From NCBI RefSeq assembly GCF_000243715.2, contig NZ_AHMO02000011.1:186001-250000 (forward strand): a stretch of 64,000 bases of DNA, read 5' to 3'. This document shows positions 37,778-47,289 of the stretch, in pieces; position 1 is the stretch's first letter; each line of letters begins with the position of its first letter. The position numbers and the translations under genes are program-made. This DNA comes from Leptospira broomii serovar Hurstbridge str. 5399. Its GTDB lineage: Bacteria > Spirochaetota > Leptospiria > Leptospirales > Leptospiraceae. Under the pieces are notes generated by a model. That model worked only from the letters and a program-made list of their open reading frames with translations. It did not search any database and was not told the DNA's origin.

Positions 37778-38638
37778 ATGTCAAAGGTTTTCCGCTCTTT
37801 ACTCTTTCTTTTCTGTCTAGCGATGCCATCGGCCGTTTTTTCAACGGAATCCGGGGATGAAGAATTATGGGAAACCGCGATGGAATGGGCGGGACATCCG
37901 GTATTTAAGGAAAAACGCATCGTTCGCAATTTAGTATCCAGTTTTTATAAGAATGAAATTCAACAGACAGAAACGGCAATTCGTGAATCCATCGACCGAC
38001 ATTTTTCGAAAAAAAACCTTCGAAAATCCGGAATTCTGGAACTCATCCGTAAGGACTTAGATTCGATTCCGGATTTAGGCGGAATCGCCTATGAAGTTCC
38101 CGAACTAGGTTCAGGTGCGATCTTGAAAGAAGAGACGGATTTTCCCGAAACCTTTCGAAGCTTTTCCTATAAAAACGGGAAGATAAAGTATTTCTTTCGC
38201 AGCCGCCAAAAGCCCTATTTACAAAATTGGGAAAACTTAAAGCTCTTAGGTAGCTTTTATGCGTTTACGGAAGCCGGTGCCTTATTGCTATGTAAGGAAA
38301 AAGAAGATGCTCCTATACAATTTAGGGACATTCGGGAATTAAGATCCCACTTCCAGGAAAGAAAGAAAAGGAACTCTTCCCTAGAGCTTTTTCACGAAAA
38401 CGGAATTTACCTTTTCTATTTCCCGAATCAAAACCTATTCCCTTATTATATTCTATTAATATCCAAGGGACTGTTATCCGTATTTACGATAGTTCTAATC
38501 TTCCTATATTCGAAACGATTTTGGACATTTTTGAAGGACCAAAACAAACGTAGCTTTAAGGCTCAAACGCTCTTCTTACGGGATAAGCAAAAAATAAATT
38601 CTCCCCATGACGACTCGGGTGAAAACCCGATTTCTTAA
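37778..38638 (+). CDS. Hypothetical exported, membrane-anchored protein
   Basis: 286 residues from ATG 37778 (AGGGA upstream); an upstream in-frame start at 37691 is less plausible because it overlaps the divergent gene. Signal peptide of about 20 residues (LLFLFCLAMPSAVFS). The mature part is charged and helical (ETAIRESIDRHFSKKNLRKSGILELIRKDL), then beta-like. A membrane helix lies near the C-terminus (YYILLISKGLLSVFTIVLIFLYS, about 230-250), followed by a basic cytoplasmic tail, giving a type I topology with most of the protein outside the inner membrane. No family recognised. It precedes recA by 229 bases. Confidence 0.6.
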   Translation: MSKVFRSLLFLFCLAMPSAVFSTESGDEELWETAMEWAGHPVFKEKRIVRNLVSSFYKNEIQQTETAIRESIDRHFSKKNLRKSGILELIRKDLDSIPDLGGIAYEVPELGSGAILKEETDFPETFRSFSYKNGKIKYFFRSRQKPYLQNWENLKLLGSFYAFTEAGALLLCKEKEDAPIQFRDIRELRSHFQERKKRNSSLELFHENGIYLFYFPNQNLFPYYILLISKGLLSVFTIVLIFLYSKRFWTFLKDQNKRSFKAQTLFLRDKQKINSPHDDSGENPIS

Positions 38639-38661
38639 CCGGCCTCTTTACTGCAAGCATA

Positions 38662-38674
38662 TTTGCTATACAAA
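38662..38674. promoter_or_regulatory. LexA (SOS) box upstream of recA
   Basis: TTTG-CTATA-CAAA at 38662-38674 is an exact match to TTTG-N5-CAAA, the palindrome reported as the LexA-binding site of Leptospira interrogans recA. It sits in AT-rich sequence 194 bases ahead of the recA start and is flanked by TATATAG, a plausible -10 region. This predicts damage-inducible recA here. Confidence 0.8.
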
Positions 38675-38867
38675 TATATAGATTTTTTTCGAGTTTGGAC
38701 CCATTTTTTGGGTGACATAAGGTTCATAAAAAACGATCCTTTTCTGAAGGGAATTTCCAAGATTTTACGGATCTAAATGGAATTTGTCCGGGATAGGAAG
38801 TATGATGCTCCTAACTCAGTCGAATCCCTGAAAAAGTACACGCAATCATAAAGGAAGGGGAATCGTT

Positions 38868-39986
38868 TTGGCAAGAGAAGGAGCTAAAGAATCCATGAAG
38901 AAGCAAAAAGAAGAAGCCCAAGGCTTAGACGACTCTAAGAAAATGGCGATCGATCAGGCCATGACCCAAATTGAAAAGCAATTCGGGAAAGGATCGATCA
39001 TGCGTCTCGGTGCGGCTTCTGCTACGAACGTGATGCCCGTGATCCCTACAGGTTCTCTGGATCTTGACATCGCTTTGGGTATCGGTGGATATCCGCTAGG
39101 TAGAATTATTGAAATCTACGGGCCGGAATCCTCAGGTAAGACAACTCTTACTTTAGCTGCGATTGCGGAAGCTCAGAAAAGAGGCGGAGTCGCGGCGTTT
39201 ATCGATGCCGAGCACGCCTTGGATCCGTCCTACGCAAAGAAATTAGGCGTAAATTTGGAAGAACTTCTAGTCTCTCAACCGGATAACGGAGAAGAAGCGC
39301 TGGAAATTTGTGAATCCTTAGTTCGTAGCAACGCGATCGATATCATCGTTGTAGATTCAGTTGCGGCTCTCGTTCCGAAAGCGGAGATTGAAGGAGATAT
39401 GGGAGACGCGCATATGGGATTACAGGCTCGTCTTATGTCCCAAGCTCTTCGTAAATTGACTGGAACCATATCTAAATCAAGAACGGTTGTCGTTTTCATA
39501 AACCAAATTCGTATGAAGATCGGAGTTATGTTTGGATCACCCGAAACTACGACCGGCGGAAATGCACTTAAGTTTTATAGTTCGATTCGATTAGACATTC
39601 GAAAAATAGAAACCTTAAAGGAAAAAGAAGAAGCCACAGGCAATCGAGTCCGAGTCAAAGTAGTTAAGAACAAGACCGCTCCACCGTTCCGACAAGCTGA
39701 ATTTGACATAATCTATAACACAGGAATTAGTAGGGAAAGTTCTCTCGTTGACTTAGGTGTAAAACACGACATCATTAGTAAATCGGGTGCCTGGTATTCC
39801 TATAATACCGAAAAGATCGGCCAAGGAAAGGAAGCCGCGAAAGAATATTTAAAGGCCAATCCTGAAATTGCATATCAGATAGAAAATATGGTGCGGGATC
39901 TAAACGGTCTCCCTCCTCTTGCCAAAGAAGGAAAAGCGCCGACTGCTCCAAGCGGGGGTGAAGAAGCCCAAAGGGCCGCTGGATAA
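38868..39986 (+). CDS. recA: Recombinase A
   Basis: Strand-exchange ATPase and LexA coprotease of the SOS response, 372 residues. Walker A GPESSGKT (about 85-92), MAW-type segment [23 protein letters not shown], loop L2 region [24 protein letters not shown] and a C-terminal acidic/Pro tail ([10 protein letters not shown]). Two starts are possible: TTG 38868, which has AAGGAAGGGG 8 bases upstream, or ATG 38895 (nine residues shorter, AAGGAG upstream). A LexA box lies upstream and a textbook terminator follows the stop. It is the last gene before argC. Confidence 0.98.
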   Translation: MAREGAKESMKKQKEEAQGLDDSKKMAIDQAMTQIEKQFGKGSIMRLGAASATNVMPVIPTGSLDLDIALGIGGYPLGRIIEIYGPESSGKTTLTLAAIAEAQKRGGVAAFIDAEHALDPSYAKKLGVNLEELLVSQPDNGEEALEICESLVRSNAIDIIVVDSVAALVPKAEIEGDMGDAHMGLQARLMSQALRKLTGTISKSRTVVVFINQIRMKIGVMFGSPETTTGGNALKFYSSIRLDIRKIETLKEKEEATGNRVRVKVVKNKTAPPFRQAEFDIIYNTGISRESSLVDLGVKHDIISKSGAWYSYNTEKIGQGKEAAKEYLKANPEIAYQIENMVRDLNGLPPLAKEGKAPTAPSGGEEAQRAAG

Positions 39987-40023
39987 ACATTACTACCGGC
40001 TTTCTTTTTAGAAACCATTGACG

Positions 40024-40055
40024 CCGGGTGGGAAATCCATCCGGCTTTTTTTTTA
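40024..40055 (+). terminator. Rho-independent terminator of recA
   Basis: GCCGGGTGG, loop GAAAT, CCATCCGGC (one G-U pair) followed at once by nine T residues. It starts 38 bases after the recA stop and is the clearest intrinsic terminator in the window. Confidence 0.92.
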
Positions 40056-40122
40056 TTCCAAGAAGTTTTCCTTTTTTCATACTTGCCTTACACAACTAAG
40101 AATCCAACCAATCAGGAAGAGC

Positions 40123-41139
40123 ATGTCAGAAATCAGTATTATCGGGGCCGGCGGATTTACCGGAAAAGAGCTTCTCGGACTTTTAGCTCGTCATCCAAAA
40201 TACAAAACGGTTCATCTTACGAGCGATAAGCTTGCCGGAAAAAAAATATCGGAGGTATTTCCCGACCTCCCATTTCCGCAGGATTTAGTTTTTAAGAAAC
40301 ACGAAGATCAGGTTCCGAAAGGATCCTTGGTGGTTTTAGCGGTCCCGAACGAAGCTTCCTTACTGCTGGCTCCAAGGTTCTTAGATGCCGGACATAAATT
40401 AATCGACCTCTCTGGAGTGTATCGTCTTCATAATCGCGAAGCATTCGAGAAAACTTACAAACTGACCCATACTAACTTCGAGCTAGTGGATCGGGCCGTT
40501 TTCGGAATTCCGGAGCTGTTTAGGGAAAAATTAAAAGGTGCAAATTTCGTTTCAAATCCGGGGTGCTATTCCACTTCCGTAATATTGGCTTTGTATCTTC
40601 TCGGCGATGTTAGAAGGAAGGTTCGGAGTCGAATTATTGCCGACTGCAAATCCGGAGTGAGCGGGGCTGGAGGAAGAGTGGAAGATGGAGGTTACTCCTT
40701 TACCGGAGTCCACGAAAACTTTCGCGCTTATAAGATTTTAACCCATCAACACGAACCTGAAATTCAAGAATATTCTTATGTGGGTTCCGGATTGTCTCAG
40801 CCGGAAATTCTCTTCGTTCCTCATTTACTCCCTCTCTACCGGGGAATACTGTCTAGCATCTATCTTGAAACGGAAGGAGCGGAGGATATAGACGTTCTCT
40901 CGACTCTAAGAAAGAATGCCGACGGAGAACCGTTCATTCGAATTCGGGAGACCCCCGAGGAGATCGATCTATCTAAAGTCGTTCACACGAATTTCCTAGA
41001 TATAGGAGTGCGTCAAAGAGGTAAGACGATCGCGATCGTCTCCGCTCTCGATAATCTTATGAAAGGCGCTGCAGGACAGGCTCTACAGAATATAAATTTA
41101 ATGCTAGGAGAGAAGGAAACTCTTGGTCTCCTCCCTTGA
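40123..41139 (+). CDS. argC: N-acetyl-gamma-glutamyl-phosphate reductase
   Basis: The third step of arginine synthesis: reduces N-acetylglutamyl phosphate with NADPH. 338 residues from ATG 40123 (AGGAAGA upstream); an in-frame upstream start at 40018 would run into the recA terminator. N-terminal Rossmann motif [18 protein letters not shown]; catalytic Cys148 in [10 protein letters not shown]; the C-terminal region has HQHEPEI and [19 protein letters not shown], usual for type 1 ArgC. The stop is 5 bases before the acyl-CoA synthetase ATG, suggesting co-transcription with an unrelated pathway. Confidence 0.96.
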   Translation: MSEISIIGAGGFTGKELLGLLARHPKYKTVHLTSDKLAGKKISEVFPDLPFPQDLVFKKHEDQVPKGSLVVLAVPNEASLLLAPRFLDAGHKLIDLSGVYRLHNREAFEKTYKLTHTNFELVDRAVFGIPELFREKLKGANFVSNPGCYSTSVILALYLLGDVRRKVRSRIIADCKSGVSGAGGRVEDGGYSFTGVHENFRAYKILTHQHEPEIQEYSYVGSGLSQPEILFVPHLLPLYRGILSSIYLETEGAEDIDVLSTLRKNADGEPFIRIRETPEEIDLSKVVHTNFLDIGVRQRGKTIAIVSALDNLMKGAAGQALQNINLMLGEKETLGLLP

Positions 41140-41144
41140 TTCCC

Positions 41145-43073
41145 ATGGAAAAGCTTAGCGTATATCATCTGGTCTCGGATTCTTGCCATCAATATCGTGA
41201 TCGTCCTTTCCATTGGATCTGGGACGAAAAACAACATACTTTCACCGGAATTACGTATGGAGAATGGTTTTCCAGCCTGGAAAGACTTTCGGGATATTTA
41301 CTTTCCAAAGGATTAAAGCGAGGAGATAAGGTAGGACTCATTTGTGATAATCGCACCGAATGGTCTCTCTGTTCTTTTTCGGTAGTCTGTGCCGGCGGTG
41401 TAGATGTTCCAAGAGGATGTGACGCAAGTGCAGAAGATATCACTTATATTCTAACTCACACGGACGCAAAAATCGTCTTTATAGAAAAGAATTCAGTTCT
41501 AAAAAAACTAGGCAAACATCCGGATTGTTTATCCGCGATTGACGTTCTCATTTTAATCGAAGACGAATCCACATTCGAAGGCTTAAGCGAGCTCCGGAGC
41601 CAATTCCCGAAATTAGAAGTAATCGGACTGGATAAAGCATTATCTTCGGGGGAGCAATATCTTTCGAAGAAAGGACCGAAAATTCTGAGGCAAACCGGAG
41701 AATCACTCACAGGTAAAGACATTGCAACCATCATTTATACTTCAGGCACGACCGGCGTTCCCAAAGGGGTCGTTCTTAAACACAGATCGTTTACCTGGAG
41801 CGTTCAAGAGCTTCAACAGTTCGTCCCAGTGACTTACTCGGACAGAACTGTGGTTTTCCTCCCGCCCTGGCATATTGCGGAACGGATTTTAGAGACAGCC
41901 TTGCTTTCTTGGGGTGCCTCGATGGCGTCCTCCGGTGTTGCAAATCTACAGCGTGACTTTGGCCTAATCCGACCGACCGTCTTAGTTTCAGTTCCTCGAG
42001 TATGGGAGGCGTTATATCGTAAAATCTGGGATACCGCCAAAAAAGGACCTTCTTGGAAATTTAAGCTCTTTTCATTGGCCGTAAAAATTGCCGAGTTCCA
42101 TAGTTCCCTCTATGATACGATCACAGGAAATTATGCGACGACGGAGGATGAGCCTTCCGATCAAAAGGCTTTGGATAGATTCGTAGCCTTAGCGTTCTTC
42201 GGGCCGGTTTCACTGGCAAATTTGCTTTCGCAAAAGATATTACAGCCGGTTCGCGCATCTTTAGGGGGGCGTCTTCGTTTTGCTTTTTGTGGCGCGGGTG
42301 CAATGCCCTCTAAAATTCAGTTTTTTTTTCGGTCGGTCGGTATTCCTATTATCGAAACCTATGGTATGACTGAGACTACGGGAATGGGAGCTATGGGCAG
42401 GTTTCCTATTCCAAAAACGGGCGCGATAGGACCTGTTTTTCCAGGTGCTCATATAAAACTTCTGGATGAAACCGGAGCTATCATTACCGAATCGGGAATA
42501 AAAGGTACTGCCTGGCATAAAGGACCGCATGTTACTTCCGGCTACTACAAAGACGATGCAAAAAATAAGGTTTCGCTTGTAGACAATTGGTTCGATTCCG
42601 GAGATCTATTCGTTTGGACGAAGACTGGAGAACTCAAGTTTGCCGGTCGTGTAAAAGATACGATCGTATTATCTTCCGGCGAGAATGTGGAGCCGGAGCC
42701 GATCGAGGCTAAAATTTCCGAATCCGAATTTATCCAATTCATCGTAGTCGTCGGGCAGGATCAGAAATTCCTGAGCGCATTGATCGTTCCTAATTTCGAA
42801 AAGCTTAGAGAGAAATTCTCGGAATCGGGGCAAATATTGCCGGAAGCCAATACGGAAATCACTACTAACCCGGCCGTGCTTAAATTTTATAAGGAATTAC
42901 TGAAAGAAAAAATTTCCGAAGGTAACGGATTTAAGAACTTTGAAAGAATCTCCAATTTTCTGTTAATCGAAAAGCCGTTTGAAAAAGGGGAAGAGCTAAC
43001 CGAGACCATGAAAATTAAACGTAAAGTAGTCTTGGAGAATTATTCTCGTCAAATCAGTAAGTTGTATTCTTAA
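41145..43073 (+). CDS. Long-chain acyl-CoA synthetase (AMP-binding)
   Basis: Activates fatty acids with ATP and CoA. 642 residues from ATG 41145. A3 loop IIYTSGTTGVPKG (about 198-210), A5 YGMTETTG, A7 FDSGDLF, A8 FAGRVKDTIVLSSGENVEPEPIE and a C-terminal Lys in the MKIKRKVV segment are all present. It is about 50-80 residues longer than short-chain ligases, like bacterial FadD/AMP-binding Faa-type proteins. Leptospira live on long-chain fatty acids, which fits several paralogues. Followed after 6 bases by the nucleosidase-like gene. Confidence 0.9.
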   Translation: MEKLSVYHLVSDSCHQYRDRPFHWIWDEKQHTFTGITYGEWFSSLERLSGYLLSKGLKRGDKVGLICDNRTEWSLCSFSVVCAGGVDVPRGCDASAEDITYILTHTDAKIVFIEKNSVLKKLGKHPDCLSAIDVLILIEDESTFEGLSELRSQFPKLEVIGLDKALSSGEQYLSKKGPKILRQTGESLTGKDIATIIYTSGTTGVPKGVVLKHRSFTWSVQELQQFVPVTYSDRTVVFLPPWHIAERILETALLSWGASMASSGVANLQRDFGLIRPTVLVSVPRVWEALYRKIWDTAKKGPSWKFKLFSLAVKIAEFHSSLYDTITGNYATTEDEPSDQKALDRFVALAFFGPVSLANLLSQKILQPVRASLGGRLRFAFCGAGAMPSKIQFFFRSVGIPIIETYGMTETTGMGAMGRFPIPKTGAIGPVFPGAHIKLLDETGAIITESGIKGTAWHKGPHVTSGYYKDDAKNKVSLVDNWFDSGDLFVWTKTGELKFAGRVKDTIVLSSGENVEPEPIEAKISESEFIQFIVVVGQDQKFLSALIVPNFEKLREKFSESGQILPEANTEITTNPAVLKFYKELLKEKISEGNGFKNFERISNFLLIEKPFEKGEELTETMKIKRKVVLENYSRQISKLYS

Positions 43074-43079
43074 ATCGAT

Positions 43080-43712
43080 ATGCCTAAAATAAAAAATCGG
43101 GAAATTCTTTTTTGCGGGGCCTTTACCGGAGAAATAGACAAGCTACAATCGGATAACCGATTTTGGGTCTTGGAAACCGGAGTCGGAAACTTAAACGCTG
43201 CTCTCCGCCTACAATCTTTCCTCTTGGAAAACAGAGAAGATTTACCCAAATCCATTATTTTCCTAGGTTCGGCGGGAGTGTATCCTTGGGTACCTCGCAA
43301 GGAATGGGAAGGAAAGCTAGGACTCTCAAGAGCATTTACAAATTACGAAATCGCTTATCTTGATAAGAAAATACGGGTACCTGAATTTCTAAAGTTAAAA
43401 CTTGAATTTACGGCATTCAAAATTCCAACCCTTGGCAACGGTTTTTTCGAATCTACTACGAATGGAACCGGTTCAGTAACTTTAGAAGACCTCAGTCCAC
43501 GAGCGACAGAACGCTTAAAAACCGAAGAAATAGGCTTGGAAAATATGGAAGTTTTCGGTCTTGCCAAAGTAGCGGAAAGTTTTGCCATTCCGTTAACCGC
43601 AATATTTTCCCTGACGAATCGCGTGGGGCCGAAAGGGAGCGACGAATGGAAATCTTCCTGGAGAAAATTATCCGATAAATTGCAAGAAGCAGTCATCGCT
43701 TCGTTTCCGTAA
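43080..43712 (+). CDS. Nucleoside phosphorylase/nucleosidase-fold protein, possibly futalosine hydrolase
   Basis: 210 residues in the MTA/SAH nucleosidase fold: beta-strand FCGAFTGEI, GVGNLNAALRLQ, FLGSAGVYP and the substrate-binding ENMEVFGLAKVAESF with the conserved Met-Glu. The strand after it ends SLTNRVGPKGSDEW, where MTAN has Asp (ISD) but futalosine hydrolases, as I recall, have Asn; this points toward MqnB of the futalosine menaquinone route. That assignment is an inference from one region. The gene follows the acyl-CoA synthetase by 6 bases and converges on the patatin gene. Confidence 0.6.
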   Translation: MPKIKNREILFCGAFTGEIDKLQSDNRFWVLETGVGNLNAALRLQSFLLENREDLPKSIIFLGSAGVYPWVPRKEWEGKLGLSRAFTNYEIAYLDKKIRVPEFLKLKLEFTAFKIPTLGNGFFESTTNGTGSVTLEDLSPRATERLKTEEIGLENMEVFGLAKVAESFAIPLTAIFSLTNRVGPKGSDEWKSSWRKLSDKLQEAVIASFP

Positions 43713-43718
43713 AAAAAC

Positions 43719-45479
43719 TCACTTTTTCCTTTCGGATGGAAAGAATAATTCCCGAATTTCCTTGGTAGCTGCTTCCGCTTCCAACTCGCCTTTCTTTATC
43801 ACTTCCTTATATCTTCCGAAATCGGTGAACGCAAATTCTTCGATATGCATATTCACAAAAAGGTCCATTTTCTCTTTTCGAAGTTTAGTAATCTCGCGTC
43901 CTTCTAGAGTGATCGCTCTCGCCATTATCTTTAAGATTGGAGGATACGTAATATCTTCCCAAAGATTCTTAAAGAATGATTTTCCGGTTACTTTACGGTC
44001 TTCCAAAAGTCGGACAATCGCATCGTCGCGCAATGGGGAAACGTTTACCGAAAGGATGACGTCCGCCCCTCTCTTTCGTATCAGGTTATCAGGCACGTTG
44101 TTGATTACTCCTCCGTCGATCAAAAGGTGGTCTCCTTTGAAAACAGGAGGGAACATACCGGGTAAGCTCATTGCGGATGCAAGAGCTTCCCAGATAGGCC
44201 CCTGATCCATTACGTATTCCTGCCCGCTGTGCAAGTCCACTGCCGACGTTACGAATGGAATTTTTAGATCCTCAATCAATTGCGAACCGAATGCATCCTT
44301 GAGCATTCGCAGCATCTTTTTTCCCTTAAAGAATGAAATTAACGGAATCGTCGGATCAAACGGCTTATCGATTCCACCGAAGAATTTACTGATCATTTTA
44401 TAAACTGAATCGGCACTTTCTCCTCTGGCATATAATGCACCGATTACCGCACCGAAGGAAGAGCCGGACACATAATCGAATCGGATACCTTCTCTTTCTA
44501 AAACTTTTAGTAGCCCCACATGAGCCAAGGCTCTAGCACCGCCTCCGCCAAGAGCTAATCCTCTAGTTTTGGAAACGAGATATCTCGCAAACGTCTCTCC
44601 CTTGTAGAAAATCCGCTGATTAGTACTTTTATCTTCATGATGGATCGCTTTATCAGAAACGATGATCTTGGACGTGCGCCCGTCGTAATTACGTATACGA
44701 GGTCTCCAATAGTCGATGATTTCGGTTTTCTGTTTTACGTTTCTTTCAGGATTATCCTCCCAAAAAACGATCTGATCGCATTGCTGCACGACCTTATCAA
44801 ATTCAGGCATTATGCTCGGGGTGCGAAAATAAATATGCAGGACCGGTGATTTTTTTCTGAGCTGGGAAATCATCCGAATCATATCCGACAGAGATTTATC
44901 TTTGAACGCATCGATCTTGAATAGAGAGACATTTCCTTCATGGGATCGCCTCCCTGTTTCGACAATCGAATCTAGGTGGTGCTTAAAATCCTCGATCTCT
45001 TCGGTAGGAATGTGGCAAATCAATCTTCGCGGCACCGAAGGGTTCTTAATGACTCCTTCGATTACTTCGCGCATCCTAATTCCCATGAGACGCATTAGAT
45101 TTTGAGATAAGATCTTTTCCTTCGCAGCCAGGCGGAGAAAATATTCACCGTCCAATACATACAGTAAAGTGTCCAAGACGGCCGTCGCAGAACCTGAGTG
45201 GACCGACCTTGTCAGAACGCTATTTTCCGCAAAAATATCACCCTCACCTAAATATCGAACAGTCTGTCCGGCTTCTCCTAAAGTGACCATGACCTCGCCG
45301 TGTCGTATTAGATATAATTCCTTTGAAATCTCGCCCTTGTAATAAATCACATCATGATTATAAATATTCCGCTCTTCGATATGCTTATAGATTTGAACCA
45401 GTAGCTTTCGTGGAAGATTTTTAAATAAGGGAATTGAGGCAAGAAATTGCAATGCTTCGGGAGGGACGAAACGTATCAT
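43719..45479 (-). CDS. Patatin-like phospholipase with cNMP-binding domain (NTE family)
   Basis: 586 residues. N-terminal cyclic-nucleotide-binding fold (about 10-135: YYKGEISKELYLIRHGEVMVTLGE and the following barrel), a middle region (about 140-300), then a patatin domain (about 310-480) with the oxyanion loop LGGGGARALAHVGLL, nucleophile motif GSSFG and catalytic Asp in IDGGVINNVP. This matches eukaryotic neuropathy-target esterase and bacterial RssA-like lysophospholipases. The phosphate-binding cassette of the cNMP domain is not well kept, so ligand binding is uncertain. Converges on the nucleosidase gene (6 bases apart) and diverges from the DUF4254 gene. Confidence 0.9.
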   Translation of the reverse strand: MIRFVPPEALQFLASIPLFKNLPRKLLVQIYKHIEERNIYNHDVIYYKGEISKELYLIRHGEVMVTLGEAGQTVRYLGEGDIFAENSVLTRSVHSGSATAVLDTLLYVLDGEYFLRLAAKEKILSQNLMRLMGIRMREVIEGVIKNPSVPRRLICHIPTEEIEDFKHHLDSIVETGRRSHEGNVSLFKIDAFKDKSLSDMIRMISQLRKKSPVLHIYFRTPSIMPEFDKVVQQCDQIVFWEDNPERNVKQKTEIIDYWRPRIRNYDGRTSKIIVSDKAIHHEDKSTNQRIFYKGETFARYLVSKTRGLALGGGGARALAHVGLLKVLEREGIRFDYVSGSSFGAVIGALYARGESADSVYKMISKFFGGIDKPFDPTIPLISFFKGKKMLRMLKDAFGSQLIEDLKIPFVTSAVDLHSGQEYVMDQGPIWEALASAMSLPGMFPPVFKGDHLLIDGGVINNVPDNLIRKRGADVILSVNVSPLRDDAIVRLLEDRKVTGKSFFKNLWEDITYPPILKIMARAITLEGREITKLRKEKMDLFVNMHIEEFAFTDFGRYKEVIKKGELEAEAATKEIRELFFPSERKK

Positions 45480-45613
45480 TCCGGCAAATCCTATGGCCCC
45501 TCTAACGTTTTGTAAAGTCTATCTCGTATCGAGAATGAAATACGAACGTAAAGGTCCTTGTTTCCTGCTGGAAATCTCTTGATTTCTGAGTTTATAGGGA
45601 AATTCTAGCTCCG

Positions 45614-46216
45614 ATGCACTTAGATTCAGCCTCCGTTGTTTCGATTTTTCAAAAATCCATCCAAGATTGGCATGCAAGCGAATCCTTATCAAAAAACCCC
45701 TATCCTCAAACTAGTTTAGAGCATTTATTCTATAAAAAGAACCAAATTGATACCGTCCAATGGCATGTCGAAGACGAAATCCGAAGGCCGGATTTGCCGG
45801 ACTCGAATCTAGTTCAGTTTAAGCGTCAGATAGACGCTTTAAACCAGGAAAGAACGGATACTGTAGAGTTAATCGACGATTTTATTTCCTCTCGGTTTAA
45901 AGATGTACCCCGCAAACCGAATGCCCGCATGAATTCCGAAACACCGGCATGGTTGATAGATCGAATGAGCATTTTGGAGCTCAAAATCTATCATATGGAA
46001 GAGCAAACACGTAGGACCGACGCGACCACAGCGCATATCGAGGCTTGTAAAACGAAGCTAAGTATACTCCTCGAGCAAAGGAAGGATTTGTCGATTTGCC
46101 TAGATGAGATTTTGGACGATCTTTCCAAAGGCGAGAAATATTATAAAGTATATCGTCAAATGAAAATGTACAACGATAAGAATCTTAACCCATCTTTGTA
46201 TACCAATAAAGCATGA
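45614..46216 (+). CDS. DUF4254 protein
   Basis: 200 residues of the DUF4254 type: WHASESLSKNPYP near the N-terminus, LEHLFYKKNQIDTVQWHVEDEIRRPDL, LVQFKRQIDALNQERTDTVELID and PARM..ETPAWLIDRMSILELKIYHMEEQ. Largely helical and soluble. Members of this family sit next to glycosyltransferases in many LPS or polysaccharide loci, but the activity is unknown. Its stop overlaps the GT9 start by 4 bases (ATGA), so production of the two proteins is coupled. Confidence 0.85.
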   Translation: MHLDSASVVSIFQKSIQDWHASESLSKNPYPQTSLEHLFYKKNQIDTVQWHVEDEIRRPDLPDSNLVQFKRQIDALNQERTDTVELIDDFISSRFKDVPRKPNARMNSETPAWLIDRMSILELKIYHMEEQTRRTDATTAHIEACKTKLSILLEQRKDLSICLDEILDDLSKGEKYYKVYRQMKMYNDKNLNPSLYTNKA

Positions 46217-47271
46217 ACCTTCTTGTTCTTCGGTTTTCGGCAATGGGAGACGTTGCCCTAATGGCGCCGGCTCTGATAGCGGTCGTTGCGAAATATACGA
46301 ATATCCAGCTTACCGTTGTGACGCGAGGAAATTATGCTCCTTTTTTCTATAATATACCGAACGTTCACGTAATCGGAATTAATCTTAAAAAATATAGAGG
46401 GATTATGGGCCTTTACCGATTATTTCGGGAGCTGAATAAGCTCGGCCCTTACGAGAAAATAGTCGATTTACACTCGAGCGTCAGATCTAGATTTATCAGT
46501 TTATTTTTCCGATTTAGGGGCGTACCTATTTTTCAAATCGTAAAAGGAAGACGTGAAAAATTACGCCAGATTCGTAGAAATAGAAAAGTACTTCGAAAAC
46601 TCCCACACACCGTTGATAGATACTTGAAGGTATTCGATAAGGCGGGATATCCAGCTTCCGTTCGAAAAGGACCCTGGATAAACGTAGATCCCGAATCCAA
46701 GATTTTTGCAAAGGACTTCCTGCTGTCCAGAAAAATCGACAAAAAGGAAGGCCTTTGGGTCGGATACGCACCGTTTGCCGGTCACAAACTAAAAGAATGG
46801 CCTCACGAAAAAAGTATCGCGTTGCTTAAACTGCTCAAGGAAGAATTCCCGAATATTAGAATTTTCTTATTCGGTTCGTCCCAGGAAGCCTCTATCATGG
46901 AGGAATGGAGAAACGGCGATCAATCGATGACTATCGTTTCCGGAGGAAAACTCGGAATAAGAGGAGAACTCGGTATCATGGAAAGAATGGATGTGATTAT
47001 AGGAATGGATTCATCCAACATTCACATCGCCGCGCTTCTGAAGCGTCCTGTCGTGGCACTCTTCGGCACGACACATCCTTATTCGGGTTTTGCACCTTTC
47101 GGTCAGGAAGATACCGGCGTGCTACAAATAGAAGATCTTAACTGTAGACCTTGCAGCATTTACGGAAATACAACTTGCTTTAGAAAAGACTTTGCCTGTA
47201 TGGAGTGGATCACTCCCGAGGACGTTATCAAACGCATTAATGTGATCATAAACATCAATACACTTTTCTAA
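46213..47271 (+). CDS. Glycosyltransferase family 9 (heptosyltransferase-like)
   Basis: 352 residues of the ADP-heptose:LPS heptosyltransferase type (WaaC/WaaF/WaaQ): N-terminal LRFSAMGDVALMAPAL (acceptor side) and, near 250-300, MDVIIGMDSSNIHIAALLKRPVVALFGTTHPYSGFAPF with the usual D.g..HlA....P.valFG.T. A late Cys group, CRPCSIYGNTTCF...FACM, is like that of WaaC-type enzymes. It probably adds a heptose or related sugar to lipid A-core. Coupled to DUF4254; converges on the GT4 gene with 8 bases between stops. Confidence 0.88.
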   Translation: MNLLVLRFSAMGDVALMAPALIAVVAKYTNIQLTVVTRGNYAPFFYNIPNVHVIGINLKKYRGIMGLYRLFRELNKLGPYEKIVDLHSSVRSRFISLFFRFRGVPIFQIVKGRREKLRQIRRNRKVLRKLPHTVDRYLKVFDKAGYPASVRKGPWINVDPESKIFAKDFLLSRKIDKKEGLWVGYAPFAGHKLKEWPHEKSIALLKLLKEEFPNIRIFLFGSSQEASIMEEWRNGDQSMTIVSGGKLGIRGELGIMERMDVIIGMDSSNIHIAALLKRPVVALFGTTHPYSGFAPFGQEDTGVLQIEDLNCRPCSIYGNTTCFRKDFACMEWITPEDVIKRINVIININTLF

Positions 47272-47289
47272 ATTCGGCTTTAGCCGAAT
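47272..47289. terminator. Short hairpin spanning two convergent stops
   Basis: ATTCGGC, loop TTTA, GCCGAAT is a perfect 7-bp inverted repeat lying between and across the stops of the GT9 and GT4 genes. It could terminate both transcripts, but no T-run of note follows on either side. Confidence 0.4.
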
